Source: Selaginella tamariscina | Taxonomy: Eukaryota > Streptophyta > Lycopodiopsida > Selaginellales > Selaginellaceae | DNA length: 64,000 bases | Direction: 5' to 3' | NCBI GenBank assembly: GCA_003024785.1 | Contig: PUQB01000159.1 | Span: 223,501-287,500, forward strand | Made by a program: the position numbers and the translations under genes | The notes under the pieces: model-generated | Seen by the model: the letters and a program-made list of their open reading frames with translations, nothing else | What the model was told of the DNA's origin: nothing | Database searches by the model: none | In this document: positions 11,001 through 24,253 of the stretch, piece after piece | Position numbering within the stretch: the first letter of the stretch is position 1 | Layout: each line of letters begins with the position of its first letter

Positions 11001-12572
11001 TATAAGATGTGTGTGTGCATAACTTCAAAGTATATAATAAATAATTAAAAAGTATATAAAAACATAATTTACTACACGGTCATTGTTTATAAAAGTATGT
11101 GTGGAATTACTATTCATCTCTCTTTATTTGCTATATTTATATTTTCCTTTTATTTCAGATCGAATCTGCTTTGCCGTCTCTCAACCGGCCTATGTTGTCT
11201 TTGAATGGAAATGAAGATGCAGTAGTTGGTGCTTTACGACAGAAACTGGTATATATTCATAATGTTTTGTGTGTGGTATATATTCATAATGTTTTGTGAA
11301 CTTCATGCTTGCTCACATAACTTCTGTGACATGTGTATAGGCTGAATTGGACAGACTTGGCGTTCAACGCGCTAGTTTAGAGGATATGCTGAAAGATATG
11401 AAGAGACAGGTACATTATTACATTTTATGCATGCATATGCGTTATATATATACAGATGTATGTTTATATACTCGTTTTCAGGACAACATTCTACCGAAGC
11501 TCATGACAACCTCCGGCTCCTATGAGGACCTTTTCAAAAAGGAGCTGGCAAGGTACGATCCCGTACGCGCTGAAGTTGCAAGAAATGTAGAAGCGCAACA
11601 GAAACTATTGCAAGAAATACAGGTAAAATATATGGGATCGTCTCTCTCTCTATACATACATACATATACGTCTTTATTAGTTTAATAAATTTCACTCTTA
11701 ACGGATTGGTTGTTTTCATTCTCAGGTGCATAACAATGCGTTTGCTGCGACTTTTAACTTGGCAGACTATATTGGTGTGTGTGTGTGTGTGTGTGTGTGT
11801 TATTGAGACGTAATTATGAACTATTTTCTGTCTATAGGGGCTCGAGAGAGGTCTTACAAGCAAATAAGTGCTGCCATTGCAAAGTATCGTGAGATCAGGG
11901 AGAACATCAACGAAGGACTTAAGTTCTACGTAACGCTTCAGGTATGTTGTTGTAATTTATCCATATGCACAATGTGTCTTATAATTTATATTCAGTGTAT
12001 AACTAAGTAGTTACTCAAATATGTGAACTTCATGTTTAGTACGGGACTTAAATATGCGAATATGTACCTATCCTATATGTATATGATTGGAATTTTGATC
12101 TTTTGTGTTAGGATGCAATAAACAACCTCAAGCAACAATGCAGCGACTACGTGATGACGCGGAACATCCAGAGCCGTGAGATGATGGAGGATCTTCAACG
12201 GTCTATAGCAGGTTTATCTTTTAAAGATTCATCAAATTCCAACCACGTATATCCCCCCCAGCTCCCCCAAGATCCCAGACATCCCCCAACAATCCCACAG
12301 CAGCTCCACCTTACACTCACGCTCAGCAATCTCCACCTCCACCTCAGCATAATCCCAATCCTCCGTATTATCCTCCGAATATGCCTCCGCCACCATATTA
12401 TTCGCAGCAATCTCAGGCTCCTCAACATACATATGGCCAACCTGCGTATCCAGGTTGGCAGGGTCCTTATTATAATAATGCTGCTCAGCCACCACCTTCA
12501 AACACTCCTCAGAACACTGCTCAGAACAGTAGCTCATACCCTCCTGGTTACTACTCATACTACAAACAATAG
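8036..12572 (+). CDS. BRO1: BRO1-domain protein (ALIX homologue), ESCRT-III associated
   Basis: Plant BRO1/ALIX recruits the deubiquitinase AMSH3 and ESCRT-III to multivesicular endosomes for vacuolar sorting. Fourteen exons fit with consistent phase: 8036-8250, 8411-8611, 8735-8900, 8981-9208, 9371-9618, 9862-9991, 10082-10288, 10353-10569, 11159-11248, 11341-11409, 11482-11622, 11726-11774, 11838-11941 and 12112-12572. The N-terminal BRO1 domain includes FEKAAIAFNLGAVYSQIA and YEEAHAALMLPPL. The V-shaped ALIX middle domain includes MFANLVPDSSAKALSKYTEM and ENINEGLKFYVTLQ. The tail is Pro/Tyr-rich and ends YYSYYKQ. The exon-5 donor is taken at 9618 because only that phase leads into EILDASREKMF. 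Two frame breaks are seen: an extra G at about 10414-10416 and a C run (12252-12258) that is one base off frame. The full Pro-rich tail is open in the other frame, so both look like sequence errors. Confidence 0.95.
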
Positions 12573-13042
12573 AGGTACGTTCTGTATATAGTTTTATCCG
12601 TGTTTTTCTATTCGAATAATATAAAGGGCCATTTTTCCTCAATTTTATATTTAATATAGCATTATTTACATAGACACATAGTACTGTATGTTAGATATGG
12701 TAGGGTTTAAATCTAATATAGTATTTTTTTAAATTTTTTTAAATAATAATTATATAAAAGTTAATAATGGTTTATGGTTTAATATATTTAGAATTTATTT
12801 TAACTTTAAATCTTATTTAATATAAAATACTTAAAATATAAATTAATATTTTATAATGATAACTGTAGAAAAAATAAAATGTTAATATTTCTATTTAGAA
12901 CTGTTGATATTAATAATTCTAATTTTAGAAAACTAAATTATTATTTCAATTTTAGAAAAATTAAAAGATTTTACGAATATGTAATTAGATAAGAAATATT
13001 AATCTCAAAAAGGATTTAAATAATATCCTTGGTAATTTTAAA

Positions 13043-13107
<65 letters not shown>

Positions 13108-13822
13108 CAATAAGTAGCTTATTATCTACTTAAATTTCATTAAAAGAATTTAAAGTTTTTTAAGAAGTATTAATAAAAAAAATTAATATAATATCTTAAT
13201 CATATTTTATGTTTAAAAAAAGTCAATAATGATTACAATTTAAAAGTATATCTTAATTTAATAATATATTTTGATGTTTAAGAGATGTAAAAGCTATATT
13301 TTAATTAAATGGTGTAAATAATATTCTAGTTTTAAAATGATATTTCTACAAAATTAACACATGGATTTATTTAAATTATATATTGAGTTTAGAATTTATT
13401 ATGTTGTTACTTTTAATTTGTTATGGTCGATTTAATTTGATTTAACTTGATTTTTTTTCACTTTTTCACATTTTTCTCAAAAAATTAATATATCATTGTG
13501 GCTTATAACTATTTAATTCATTAGATAAATGTTAGTGCATATTTAAATGTAATTATCGTATAAAAAATTATTTATGTTCGATTATATCATTTTGTGACAA
13601 TTCTTATATAAAGAAAATAAATTTAACTTTTTATTTTAAAGGTATTAAGTTTGTAATACTTAAGTAGATGTTAAACATTTATTCATTTGTCTATATCATT
13701 CACAAACAAACTGATGATTTAATTAAATAATTAGATTGAACATTCAAAAATATAATATCAAAATATGTGAATTTCAAGCATAATGATTAAGTCCTCATCA
13801 AACTCTACACTATTGCAAATAT
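12573..13822. other. AT-rich intergenic island, left part
   Basis: About 1.25 kb of very AT-rich sequence follows the BRO1 stop. It holds the BRO1 3' UTR and poly(A) region and a long TA repeat. I see no gene, RNA or terminal repeat. Confidence 0.6.
13047..13104. repeat. (TA)n microsatellite of about 58 bases
   Basis: An uninterrupted TA run of about 29 units lies in the AT-rich island downstream of BRO1. Confidence 0.95.
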
Positions 13823-14197
13823 TTAAGGTTTATATATATGATATATATTTATGACTTGCTTGAGTTTGTCCACACATTCCTCCTCTGTTGTTAAGTGTAT
13901 TTTGGGACTTTTCTTATGCAAAAATAATTCATCCACACTAAGTATGTTAAAAACACCTGAAATGCTGATGTCGTTAGTCACTTTATGCTGAAATAAGGCG
14001 ATATCGAGAACTTTCTTTTTATCCATTTCACTAATACATCCAGTTACTATGTCCGGCCTGAAACAAATCAGCTCCTCACTGTGCATAAACGGACGAAAAG
14101 AATACTTCTCGTTCCTGTTTACCCACCTCTCAAAATCTATAAGCAAGTTCAAAAAACATTGTCCATCATCCTTATAATTTTTCTTTATTCGAGACAT
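13823..14197 (-). CDS. Orphan ORF, 124 residues, unknown
   Basis: I do not recognise this protein. It is a single uninterrupted frame beginning MSRIKKNYKDDGQCFLNLL and ending near INIYHIYKP. Its composition is balanced and protein-like (FERWVNRNEKYSFRPFMHSE, LDIALFQHKV), with no repeats, signal peptide or transmembrane segment. It is visibly less AT-rich than the DNA around it. A chance ORF of 125 codons would be unlikely in DNA this rich in stop triplets, so it is probably a real small gene or a piece of an older gene or element. No splice-linked neighbour could be identified. Confidence 0.4.
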   Translation of the reverse strand: MSRIKKNYKDDGQCFLNLLIDFERWVNRNEKYSFRPFMHSEELICFRPDIVTGCISEMDKKKVLDIALFQHKVTNDISISGVFNILSVDELFLHKKSPKIHLTTEEECVDKLKQVINIYHIYKP

Positions 14198-15439
14198 TGA
14201 TAAGATAAAGATATTAAAGTGTTTAAGATATTGTTTTATCTTTTTTAAATGTAGACTTTGTCAAACATTTTAATTAAGTTAAATTAGTTAATATTTTATA
14301 AAGAAAAAATATGATTGCACAATTATCTTTGATGAATGGTAATAAGATAAATAAAATTCAATTATCAATTTCATTTATGAATGTGTCTTTTTAAAGTTTA
14401 TTAATGCTTTAGGTAATATGAAAAGTGACAAATGGTTATATAATTAATTAAAGTTACTTTAAAGCCAATTATTTATGATATTAGACTTAAAACTATTATA
14501 TAATTTGTAATTGAAACTACATAAAAATGAAAAAGCTTATGGTTACAGACTTTTTTTATATTGTGCATAAATAATATGTATGTTATGTTTTAGATATATT
14601 ATTTAAAGATATCATTAAATTACTTCTTTAATTAAAGAATGTCAAATCCTTATCTTTTTTTTATACGATTTCAAAATTCTTAATTATTTTGAAAGATTGC
14701 TCTTAAAGATATTGTGAAACATGTTACTATTTATTTTATTAGTACTATGAAAAAGATAGTAAAGTATTTATAATTTATCATTACTATAAATAATAACAAA
14801 GTTAAGCGTACCGAAGGTACAAAGATGCTTATATATATATATAAATAAATAGTAAGTATATGTCTCATGCACGTGCAATAGGAACGTAAAACAATAATCA
14901 ATTAATGAATTCTAATTGAGCATAATTAGTAAGATATAACAATAATCTTTGAAAATATATTTTATTTAATGATTTTTTTAATAATGATTAAAATTAAAAT
15001 AAAATGTAAGTGATTTTTGCCTTAATTAAAACATAAGATATTGCTATACATTTTAAGTTTTTTATTATGCGTATTTCTTGAGATTTTAGTTATTTAGTTA
15101 AGGTATATTTTTTAAGATATTCTACATTTAAGAGATTAATTATGTATGTTTTTTTCAAATTATTTACTAAACAAAATTTAAAGTTTAATCAAGACATTAT
15201 TAAAAAAATACTAAATTTAACCCCATTCTATTAAGTCGATTTATATACGTGCATCATTTGTTAATTAAAATGCTTTTCAACTTAAAAACTTTATATATAT
15301 ATATATATATATATAGATAGATAGATATAGATATAGATTGTGTATGTATACATATAATATGATTGTGCATGTATACGAACATAATATGTTATTATATCAT
15401 GATATATTAGATAGTAATTTATTTAATTAAAACTAAGAT
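14198..15439. other. AT-rich intergenic island, right part
   Basis: About 1.2 kb of AT-rich DNA lies between the orphan ORF and the CFAP57 stop codon, with short TA/GATA repeats at 15292-15340. No gene is visible. Confidence 0.6.
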
Positions 15440-16796
15440 TTATTCTTTGATAGTTATATTGAGCTGAACTAGCTCGATTTTATCACTATCCAACTTAGCC
15501 TTTTCATCACCAGGCAACATATCTCGCAGTTGCTTCTGCTTTGTTCCAAGCTCCGTTTGAAGCCTGAATAATAAATAATAAATAATAATAAAATAACAAA
15601 TAAACATTTCTCATTTAATGAGTAAATATCTATATAAATATTATGTTTAAATAGTATATTATTATAGTACCTTGCGATCTCAATACGGAGCTCCTTTTCA
15701 TCCGATTTTCCAGCTTCTTTCCCATCGCCAGAAGCCATTGGAGGAAGCTCACCCGTAGATTTTGGCCTCGGTTCTACGGTCTCGATTTCAGTTAATAACT
15801 TCTCTAACTCGTTAATCTTCTGGTCTTTGGTATATGAGCTGAGCTTTGAGACCGTTGATTTCAGCATACAGATCGATGGCTGTTTCCTGTCCTTCTTTCT
15901 GTCCTCCCTTCTGTTGTGTTAACCTCATTACCTTAAGCTCCCGTCTTAACTCGTTAAGCTCCTTGATTAAGGTTACGTTCTCTCTCATTATACGGAGATG
16001 GTTCTTGTGACTTGAATCTGAGTCTTTTGATAGTTTCCTTTGAAGACTGTCCACCTGCACACATAACTTATATATAAGATGTATGTGTGTATTGATATGA
16101 AGTTTTACATACAGGAAGACAAGGTGCATGTGTTTCCGTCACACACACACACACACACACACATTTAGTTACCATCTTACGGTTTCTCTTCTATAATGTA
16201 TATAATTGGTTACAATATAAGTATATACTTATAATGCAGCATCTACATATTATGTATATGATGTATAAGAGGTATAAGTACCTTAGAACACACACACATT
16301 GTTTGTCTTAATATCGCTACTTACCGTAGAAGCTATTCGCTATACTAATATACATAATACGGCAAACTGTATGTTATAGTATATTGTACATGCATATAAA
16401 TGTCTACATTCTGATCTGAAGTACATAGAGTAATTCATGAATTAAATACTTATAAAATACTGTTACTATCTACTAGACAGTATATGTTACGCATGTAAAG
16501 TATTCTCACTAGTATATTAGTGTAATTGCTGCAGACTAGTGTATGTATTATCCTCTATTATATTAATATATATGCATGGACACACACACACACACACACA
16601 CACAACGTACCGTTCTCTCCAAATAGTCACGTTGGCGAGCCCCTTCAGCGAGCAAGTCATCATCCACAGGGTTCATTGTTACTTTGTTCGACACATACTT
16701 CTCATTTAACTCCTTAACCCCTCTTTAAGAGCATATGGATCCTGCTTAACCAAAACCAGTTAATTAACTGTATTTCAAATAATCAACAATAATTAA

Positions 16797-16841
<45 letters not shown>

Positions 16842-17518
16842 TATATATAATAACACCTAATATTAATTCTAACATAGAGTTACCTCGATAAGCTGTGTGA
16901 GCTCATAAAAGTCATGTTGAAGATTCTTAATTGCATATCTTGCATCAAAGTTCTTCCGTTGAAGATTCGCAATCTCTCTTGTAAACCCATCAAGTTTAAG
17001 CTTTAATTCAGCTATAGTTAACTGCTTCCTTGTATTCCCGTTATGAGCCCTGTAAAAACAATAATCCATATAATAATTAAGTACATAATATATACATATA
17101 ATTAAACTATATATATCTAGTTATTTATATTAAAATCTAAAAAGTTTTACATTACATAATGTATAAAAATATATAATAAACCTTTCAAGCTCCTTCTCCA
17201 TGTTAACAATCTGTGATTTAGCATTCTGAAGTTCAAACTCTCTGGGCTCAATAGTATGTTTCAAATCTTTTATTTTATAATCAAGCACAAATTTCACTTT
17301 CTCCAGTTCCTGCATAACATATATGTATATATATTAGTAGATAAATATAATATTTCATTATATATAGTTATTATAACAAATTAAAAGATATACCTGTGTT
17401 TTCCGTTTTAGTTCATATATACGCTTCTCCTTCTCACCAATCGTTTCGTCTCTCTCTAATATATCTTTCTTCAGTCCACTGCAATATATAAATATTAGTT
17501 AATTTAAATGTTTTACAA

Positions 17519-17570
<52 letters not shown>

Positions 17571-17777
17571 CTTACTTAATGTCACGTTCAAAGTAAGCAA
17601 GGGTCTGGTAAAGCTCTTTCTTCTGCTCAAAAAGAGCCTTAATTTCGCTTTTCTGCTCCTCCATATCTTTTTGATATTCATTAAACTTCTTCTTAAGCAA
17701 ACCGTTCTCACCCTTTAATCTCAAGATGGCCTCTTTCTCTTGTGCTAGCTTTGCCTCATATCTAACACATTACAAAC

Positions 17778-17857
<80 letters not shown>

Positions 17858-20800
17858 CTATCTACAAAACAAACCATCGTTAGTTACAAATGTAGAAATA
17901 TTAAAAACAGTAATTAAAGGTCAAGAGTTATAGTTTAATAAAAAAAGAAAAGTATAAACAAATTTTAAGTTTATTTTATATTATTATTATTATTATTATT
18001 AGTATTTATTGTTTCAAATGTTAAACTAAATTTAATAATACCCATTAAAGGATAATACTTTTCTTTAAGGTCTTCAATCTCTCTGTCTGTGTCCTCCTCA
18101 GTTTGACGCTTAATTTCTTCAAAGTCCCTGTTGGCTTGTTTAAGGTCCTCTTGCACTTGTTCTCTTATACTGTGTTCTTCAGAGAGTTTAGTTTCAAACT
18201 CTTCAGTTAATTCCTATTAAATAAAAGATAATCGTATTTAATACTAACAATCATAGTTATTGATATAAAATTTAGATAAATAGATGTCATAATACTGTTG
18301 CAACACATCAACACACAACACACACACCACACACACAAGGTTCTTTCTATATTTCAGTTTTAAGAAATGTAACTTCGACTGCGATGTGTAAATGTATATA
18401 TAGAGTAAATTAAAATTCCCTCCCTCCCTCCCTCCCGCCTCTCGCTCTCTCTCTCCGTGCGTGTCGGACGCATTTATACTTGCTATAAAATGTATATATA
18501 TTATTTATAAAACTACTGTATATCAGCACACGTATGCACCTATACACACACACCTGCACAAGACGTTCATGCGTTTGAATGACACTTGCGTGCTTTGCTT
18601 CCCAGGCTTCATTTAAAATATCTTTCTCACGTCCCAAAGCTGCATACCTGAAAACTTCAAATATTAATACGATTATACTATATCAAAACTAAATATTAAT
18701 ACTAAACAAAACTAAGAATAATACTGGTCAGTAATACCTATCAATATCAATATCAATATTTTTATTTAACTTATTATTGGTTATATTTAAAAACCTTTCA
18801 ACTTCAGCCATCATTTTCTGTTGCCATTGTTCCTCCAACTCTTTCATTTGAAGAAGATGCTTGTCTTCTGACCTTAGCTGCTTTTGCTCCATATCTATCC
18901 CCTATGTAATATAAAACATAATTAATAATATTTTAAACAATTGATCCAAATACCTAGTTTGAACTTAGATATATAACTAAGTTCAAACTTTTTACAATTT
19001 TTTAGAATCCAATTCTTCAAACAAAATTAAAGGTATACCTAACTAAAGCTAAGCTAACTAAATAATTATTTCATTAAAGATATTAAATTTTGAAAAATAC
19101 CTCCTGGTTTTTTTGTTGTAGTAGTTTATCATATCTTTCTTGGCTTTCTTGTAGTTGCTGTTCATATTGCTCTGTTAATGCCTTCACTCTCTCATTGGAA
19201 GCCATGTCCTTCAACCTTAATTGGTACTCATTTTCTGACTCAAGCTCTTTGACCTGCAACAAAACGTACATGTGTGTGTGTGTGTGTGTAATGCATATGG
19301 CTGTATATATATTTATACACTATAAACTATAAACTATAAACACAAAAATTTACACTTATGTTCATGAGATTGTTCCAATTATAGATACATATATACAGCT
19401 ACACACTACTTTATACATTAATCTACACACACACACACAATAGTGAAAGACATTGTTGTATAGAATAATTTAGTAAAAAAGGAAAATAGTTCATAATTAA
19501 CTAAATATAATTTTATAACATATAGTCAATAGATAGATGCATACCCTTTCTTCGAGCTCCTGTATGTGTGTACGCATATCATCAAGGTCTGTTTTAGTAA
19601 TTAAAACTTCATCTGCAAAACCAAGTGCCTCCTTCTCGCGACGTAATCCAACGGATACGATGGCTTTCTCCCTGTCTTTAACGTCGAACAAAGATAATAT
19701 TCCGTCTTCTCCCACGCACGCTAATAGGTTCGTATCGTGACTCACTCTTACTCTTGTTATTGGTGCATTACTTGCTTGTACTTCCTGATATTCACCTGTA
19801 AAACTATAAAGCATATCATTAGTAACTATATATAGATATACACACACACACATATGTATGTCTGTATAACATTTTATATATTGCGTACATAGTATCTTAA
19901 GTACAAAAACCTAGATTATAAACTAAACTATACATTTGTTATATACAGAAGTAAACTCTAGTACTAGCTAATATAGATATACAATATGCATGTGCATATA
20001 TTGTAAATACAATATACATTTCATAAGACATACAGATACTAATAAACTAAACCATATACGATCTATATAATACAATATATGATAAATGCTACAGTAGTGG
20101 TTGGTGTTGGCAATGTCCCACTCTGCATTGGACGCCGAGACCCAGCTTCGCCATGAAAGCAGTATAGTAGCTAGTACACCACAATAAACATGCTTATTGT
20201 GTACATACTATACCAGAACATATCGTAAAGCTACATTATACAAATATCATACTTAACCTCTTAGAATCCGTATAGCTCGCATATTTATATGTATACATAT
20301 CTACATACAATGTACATGTATATACATGTATACACGTGTATATATGACAATATAGATATAACGTACCAGTCAAAGGATATCTATACGTCCTCACTGTACC
20401 AATCTCTGTAGCAGCAAACAGCAGTCGACTGTTGTCCGGGAGCTCGATTTGCGTCAATATTATAGCACTAGGAAACACCTGTACACACACACACACAAGA
20501 ATATAAACATTAATACGAAGAAAGCACAAATTTTATTATATATTATTGATGTATTTATGTAAAACTTTTACTATATGTCACATTACTATGTCCCCACATA
20601 TATGTATATACGTCGTATATAAACGGAACAAACGCGCTCGCGCGCTGTGCCTTGTTTATTTGACAGTTGAAAGTTTATGTTTGCCTTTATATAGCCCTTC
20701 GATATAAAAGCAACTATATTACAATACATTATGTAAAATGAATAATTACCTTGATAATTTGATTTTCATCGAGTTCCTTGAGCTTTCTGTCAGATCCAAC

Positions 20801-23072
20801 GGCGAAGAATGACCGGGATCCAGTAACACTGCATACGGATGTGTATATACATCCCTTCATCACATTCTCTCTGTTCCGTTTGAAGTCCTTCATTCTCCAT
20901 TCATACAATGCTCCATCTGCTCCTGCTGATAATACCATCGTATCATCTGCTGACCACCATATTGCACGCACCTATGTACAATTTATATATAATGCTTAGT
21001 GCTGTGTGTGTATGTGTATCTGAGACTTACATACACACACACAGACGCACACGCAAGCACAAACACAACCGCCCAACATTTTGTGTGTATATCTACAATA
21101 CATCCGTACACATACATACATACGCACGCACATGTAAACTCACGTTCCTATTATGTCCTTGGCGACAACGCACTACATAGATTATATACATATACATAAA
21201 CTCAAGTTCCCAAATGTAGGATATATGTATGGACAAGACATACATATATCTGGATTACATACGTGCATACGTACATTTATGTACCAACCGCCTTTGTAAG
21301 TTTTAACGTGTACGTGGTATGCATAGATATCACTTACATCTGGATAATGCATACATGCATACATACATACGTAAATATATATAGTCTTATATTTCCATTA
21401 TATCCTTGTGTGTACTTATGTCTAACCCATAATTTTTCTGTATGTCAGATATACTCATGCATTCACACACACACACACAGACATTGTGTATACGTCTATT
21501 TATCGCGCGCACGAGCGCACACACACACACACAAACACATAGATTTCAAAGATTCTCTAAATGCATATATGTATGCATGCACATATGAATAAAAGTCACA
21601 TTCATGTATCTGTAATATGTGCATCAAAATACACACACACACACCTTTCCGCTGTGTCCTCTCAAATTTCCAACGTTCTCGCAAGTATACGTGGAGAAAA
21701 TCTGAATAACATTGACGTGAACAGCAGCAAAGTATTGTCCACCATTACTAAACACACACTCTTGGCACCCCTTAATACCAATCTCCTTGCACACCCTCAG
21801 ATCATCAATAAGCACGTTCATAAACCGTAGTTTATCAGTAAACCCAACAAGTGAATAAAATCCTACACACATACACAGTATTAGTTTGTGTGCGTGTGTT
21901 GTGAGAATACTACGTAAATATATACACCATGTGTTTAACAAGTCACTTTACCTGTTGGATGTAAAGCAACTGAGAAGGCTTCCTCTTGGAAAAACTTAAC
22001 CACTTCACAATGCCTGTCTTGGTAATTCCACACACGCACGCTCCTATCCATGCTGCATGTAATTAAAATAGGCTTCCGTATGCACACATCAAGCCCCGTT
22101 ATGCAATCCGTGTGAAAAGCCTGCAAACATATATTTGTATCATCCCTCCCTCTCTGTGCGTGTGTGCCACACAGCATATCATACAGTAGTTTAATACTTA
22201 TAAAACAATGTAAATTAAACAGTTATATAATATAACACAATATAGGATACGGTTTAACACACCTGAATTGCGACTTCTTTTGGGACTTCACCAGGTTTAA
22301 AAGCATCTTTTTGTTGAAGTTGTACGGAGGCCAACTCATTGTTATCCAGTGTACAAACCAATACTTCTTCACTTGGTGATATTGCTAGCCCACATAACTT
22401 AGCATTTCCTGTACAAAAAGTGTATATTACATAACTTATACGAACTAAGTTATTTTTTGTTTACAGATTCCTAATTTACCTGTGTCGACTCTAAATGAGC
22501 AGACTTTTTTAAACCCTTCCTTAACATCTTTGTCATCTGTTTTCTCATAAAATGATACTTTGCCACCATTTCCACCACATATAAAGCCTTTTGAGTAATA
22601 TATTGTGAGTTCTGTCTCTGGAGGACCATCAGATTCATCTGGTGGTAATGTAATTATTATCTGCAAAATTAAACAAACGATACAGTTATATCACAACTTT
22701 CTCTCTAAACATTATACACATAACTTGATATTAAACCAGGAGAAAGAGGCATTCATACACTTAAATACAAACTATATTCTATAAACACATACAATACATT
22801 ATAATACACAATCTCTCGAGTAATGTACATAGAATGTGTAAAGTATGTGAACATAGAATACCTCACCACCTTCGACGTAAACTAGCTCTCCATTATCTGA
22901 AACATATATGCAAGGATCCTTATTGTCACGGCCACCATCTTTCTCATCATGTTCACCAGGTTCACAAAGCCATGTGTGCCATAGCCAATTATTTTCACGT
23001 TTTACAATCTCTGTCGCAATTTGCCTGAAAAAAATTTTAAAAAAAATATATCAGTACATAAATCAGAGTTAA

Positions 23073-23130
<58 letters not shown>

Positions 23131-24253
23131 ACACACACACACACACACACACACACGCACGCACGCACAGCCTATATACTGTGTTCTTCCTACTAGTGTG
23201 TGTGATTTATAATTCGAATATGACGTCTATGCCTAATATGCTATATATACATTAAATGTGTGTGTGTGTGTGTGTTATATCCTATATCTGTATTACTTAG
23301 TTAAGAGTTATTTGCCTGAATGCTGTCTCCGTTAGTTTAAAGTGCTTTGCGAAGCCATCTCCCACAACTGTAACAAGTGATGAATCTGCCGGGCAATATA
23401 GTGCCTGCAATCAGCACTTAAGTATCTAAGTATGTGTGTTTATATGTATATGTGTATATATATATTATATCTATACACACAACACACATACATACAAATA
23501 TACCTGATATACTTCTTGCTTGTTGATTTGAAGACTTAACAGATGCAACCACCTTGTTCTTCTCAAGTCCCCAGACAACAAGGTTCCAATCTGGACCACC
23601 AGCTTGTGCAACTATTGATCTACACATGCACAAATAGGAGAATCTATGGTATATACACATGTAACATACGCCCGCCCGCCCGCCCGCACGCACATATACC
23701 TTCCATCTGAGCTGAAGCAAAGTGAAACATATTCCTTGTCGCTGCAACAAATTCTGTTCCAGCTAAAACCTTCTTCTTCTTAAGAGTAGCCGTCTCATAT
23801 AAGCTGATAATAGGACCTTTTGTATCAGGCGCTACAGTTCTTGCCACATCAGAATCACCACCTATACAATAAGCCATATTAGTATTATACTACAAAATAC
23901 TAATATAAATGCATATAGAGAGAGACAGACCTTCAACAGACCTCGTATCAGTGGGTAAGCCCGAACTCCTAGACTCAGTACTGGCACTAGATGCCCTTCT
24001 TTCAGAGCCAAGGGCAAAAGGGGGCCCTTTCTGCAATTGCAACAACCTTTCTACTGGGGCTCAATGCAACTGCTGTTATGCCATATGTTTCTGGAGTTCC
24101 TGGTATGATCTTCTGGTTCTTCTGGTCTGCTGTATGAACAACCAAATTGTGACCAGCTGGGTAGAGGAACGTGGTGTCGTCTATGAAGTGTAGGCATCCC
24201 TTTTGTCCCCCGTTTACTCCGAATATGTGTGTGGGAATCAGTTGGTTTGCCAT
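15440..24253 (-). CDS. CFAP57: Cilia- and flagella-associated protein 57 (WD40 plus coiled coil)
   Basis: CFAP57 (WDR65) is an axonemal protein linked to inner dynein arms. Supported exons are 23931-24253, 23700-23861, 23504-23619, 23316-23404, 22862-23024, 22480-22658, 22263-22408, 21952-22120, 21645-21862, 20750-20971, 20367-20478, 19545-19795, 19101-19253, 18795-18901, 18554-18647, 18059-18213, 17576-17761, 17394-17478, 17182-17309, 16884-17049, 16611-16741, 15671-16054 and 15440-15563. The N-terminal half is WD40 repeats ([56 protein letters not shown]). The C-terminal half is coiled coil. Diagnostic are [39 protein letters not shown] and [19 protein letters not shown], which match animal and algal CFAP57 closely. 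The intron after 23316 has a GC donor. Frame breaks lie near 24016-24028, 23738-23760, 16718-16721 (a G run) and 15829-15847. Confidence 0.95.
17521..17566. repeat. (CT)n(TA)n compound microsatellite in CFAP57 intron
   Basis: About ten CT units pass directly into about thirteen TA units in the intron between exons 17478 and 17576. Confidence 0.9.
17779..17858. repeat. (TA)n(GA)n compound microsatellite in CFAP57 intron
   Basis: About twenty TA units pass directly into about twenty GA units, with one imperfect unit. The tract lies just upstream (in gene sense) of exon 17761. Confidence 0.9.
23073..23168. repeat. (CT)n(CTAT)n(CA)n(GCAC)n compound microsatellite
   Basis: Four simple motifs follow one another without spacer in the CFAP57 intron between exons 23024 and 23316. 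Confidence 0.9.

Noticed and set aside
12195-12642. Minus-strand frames opposite the BRO1 tail
   Set aside because: They are shadows of the Pro/Tyr-rich repeat codons, while the plus-strand frame has homology and a proper stop.
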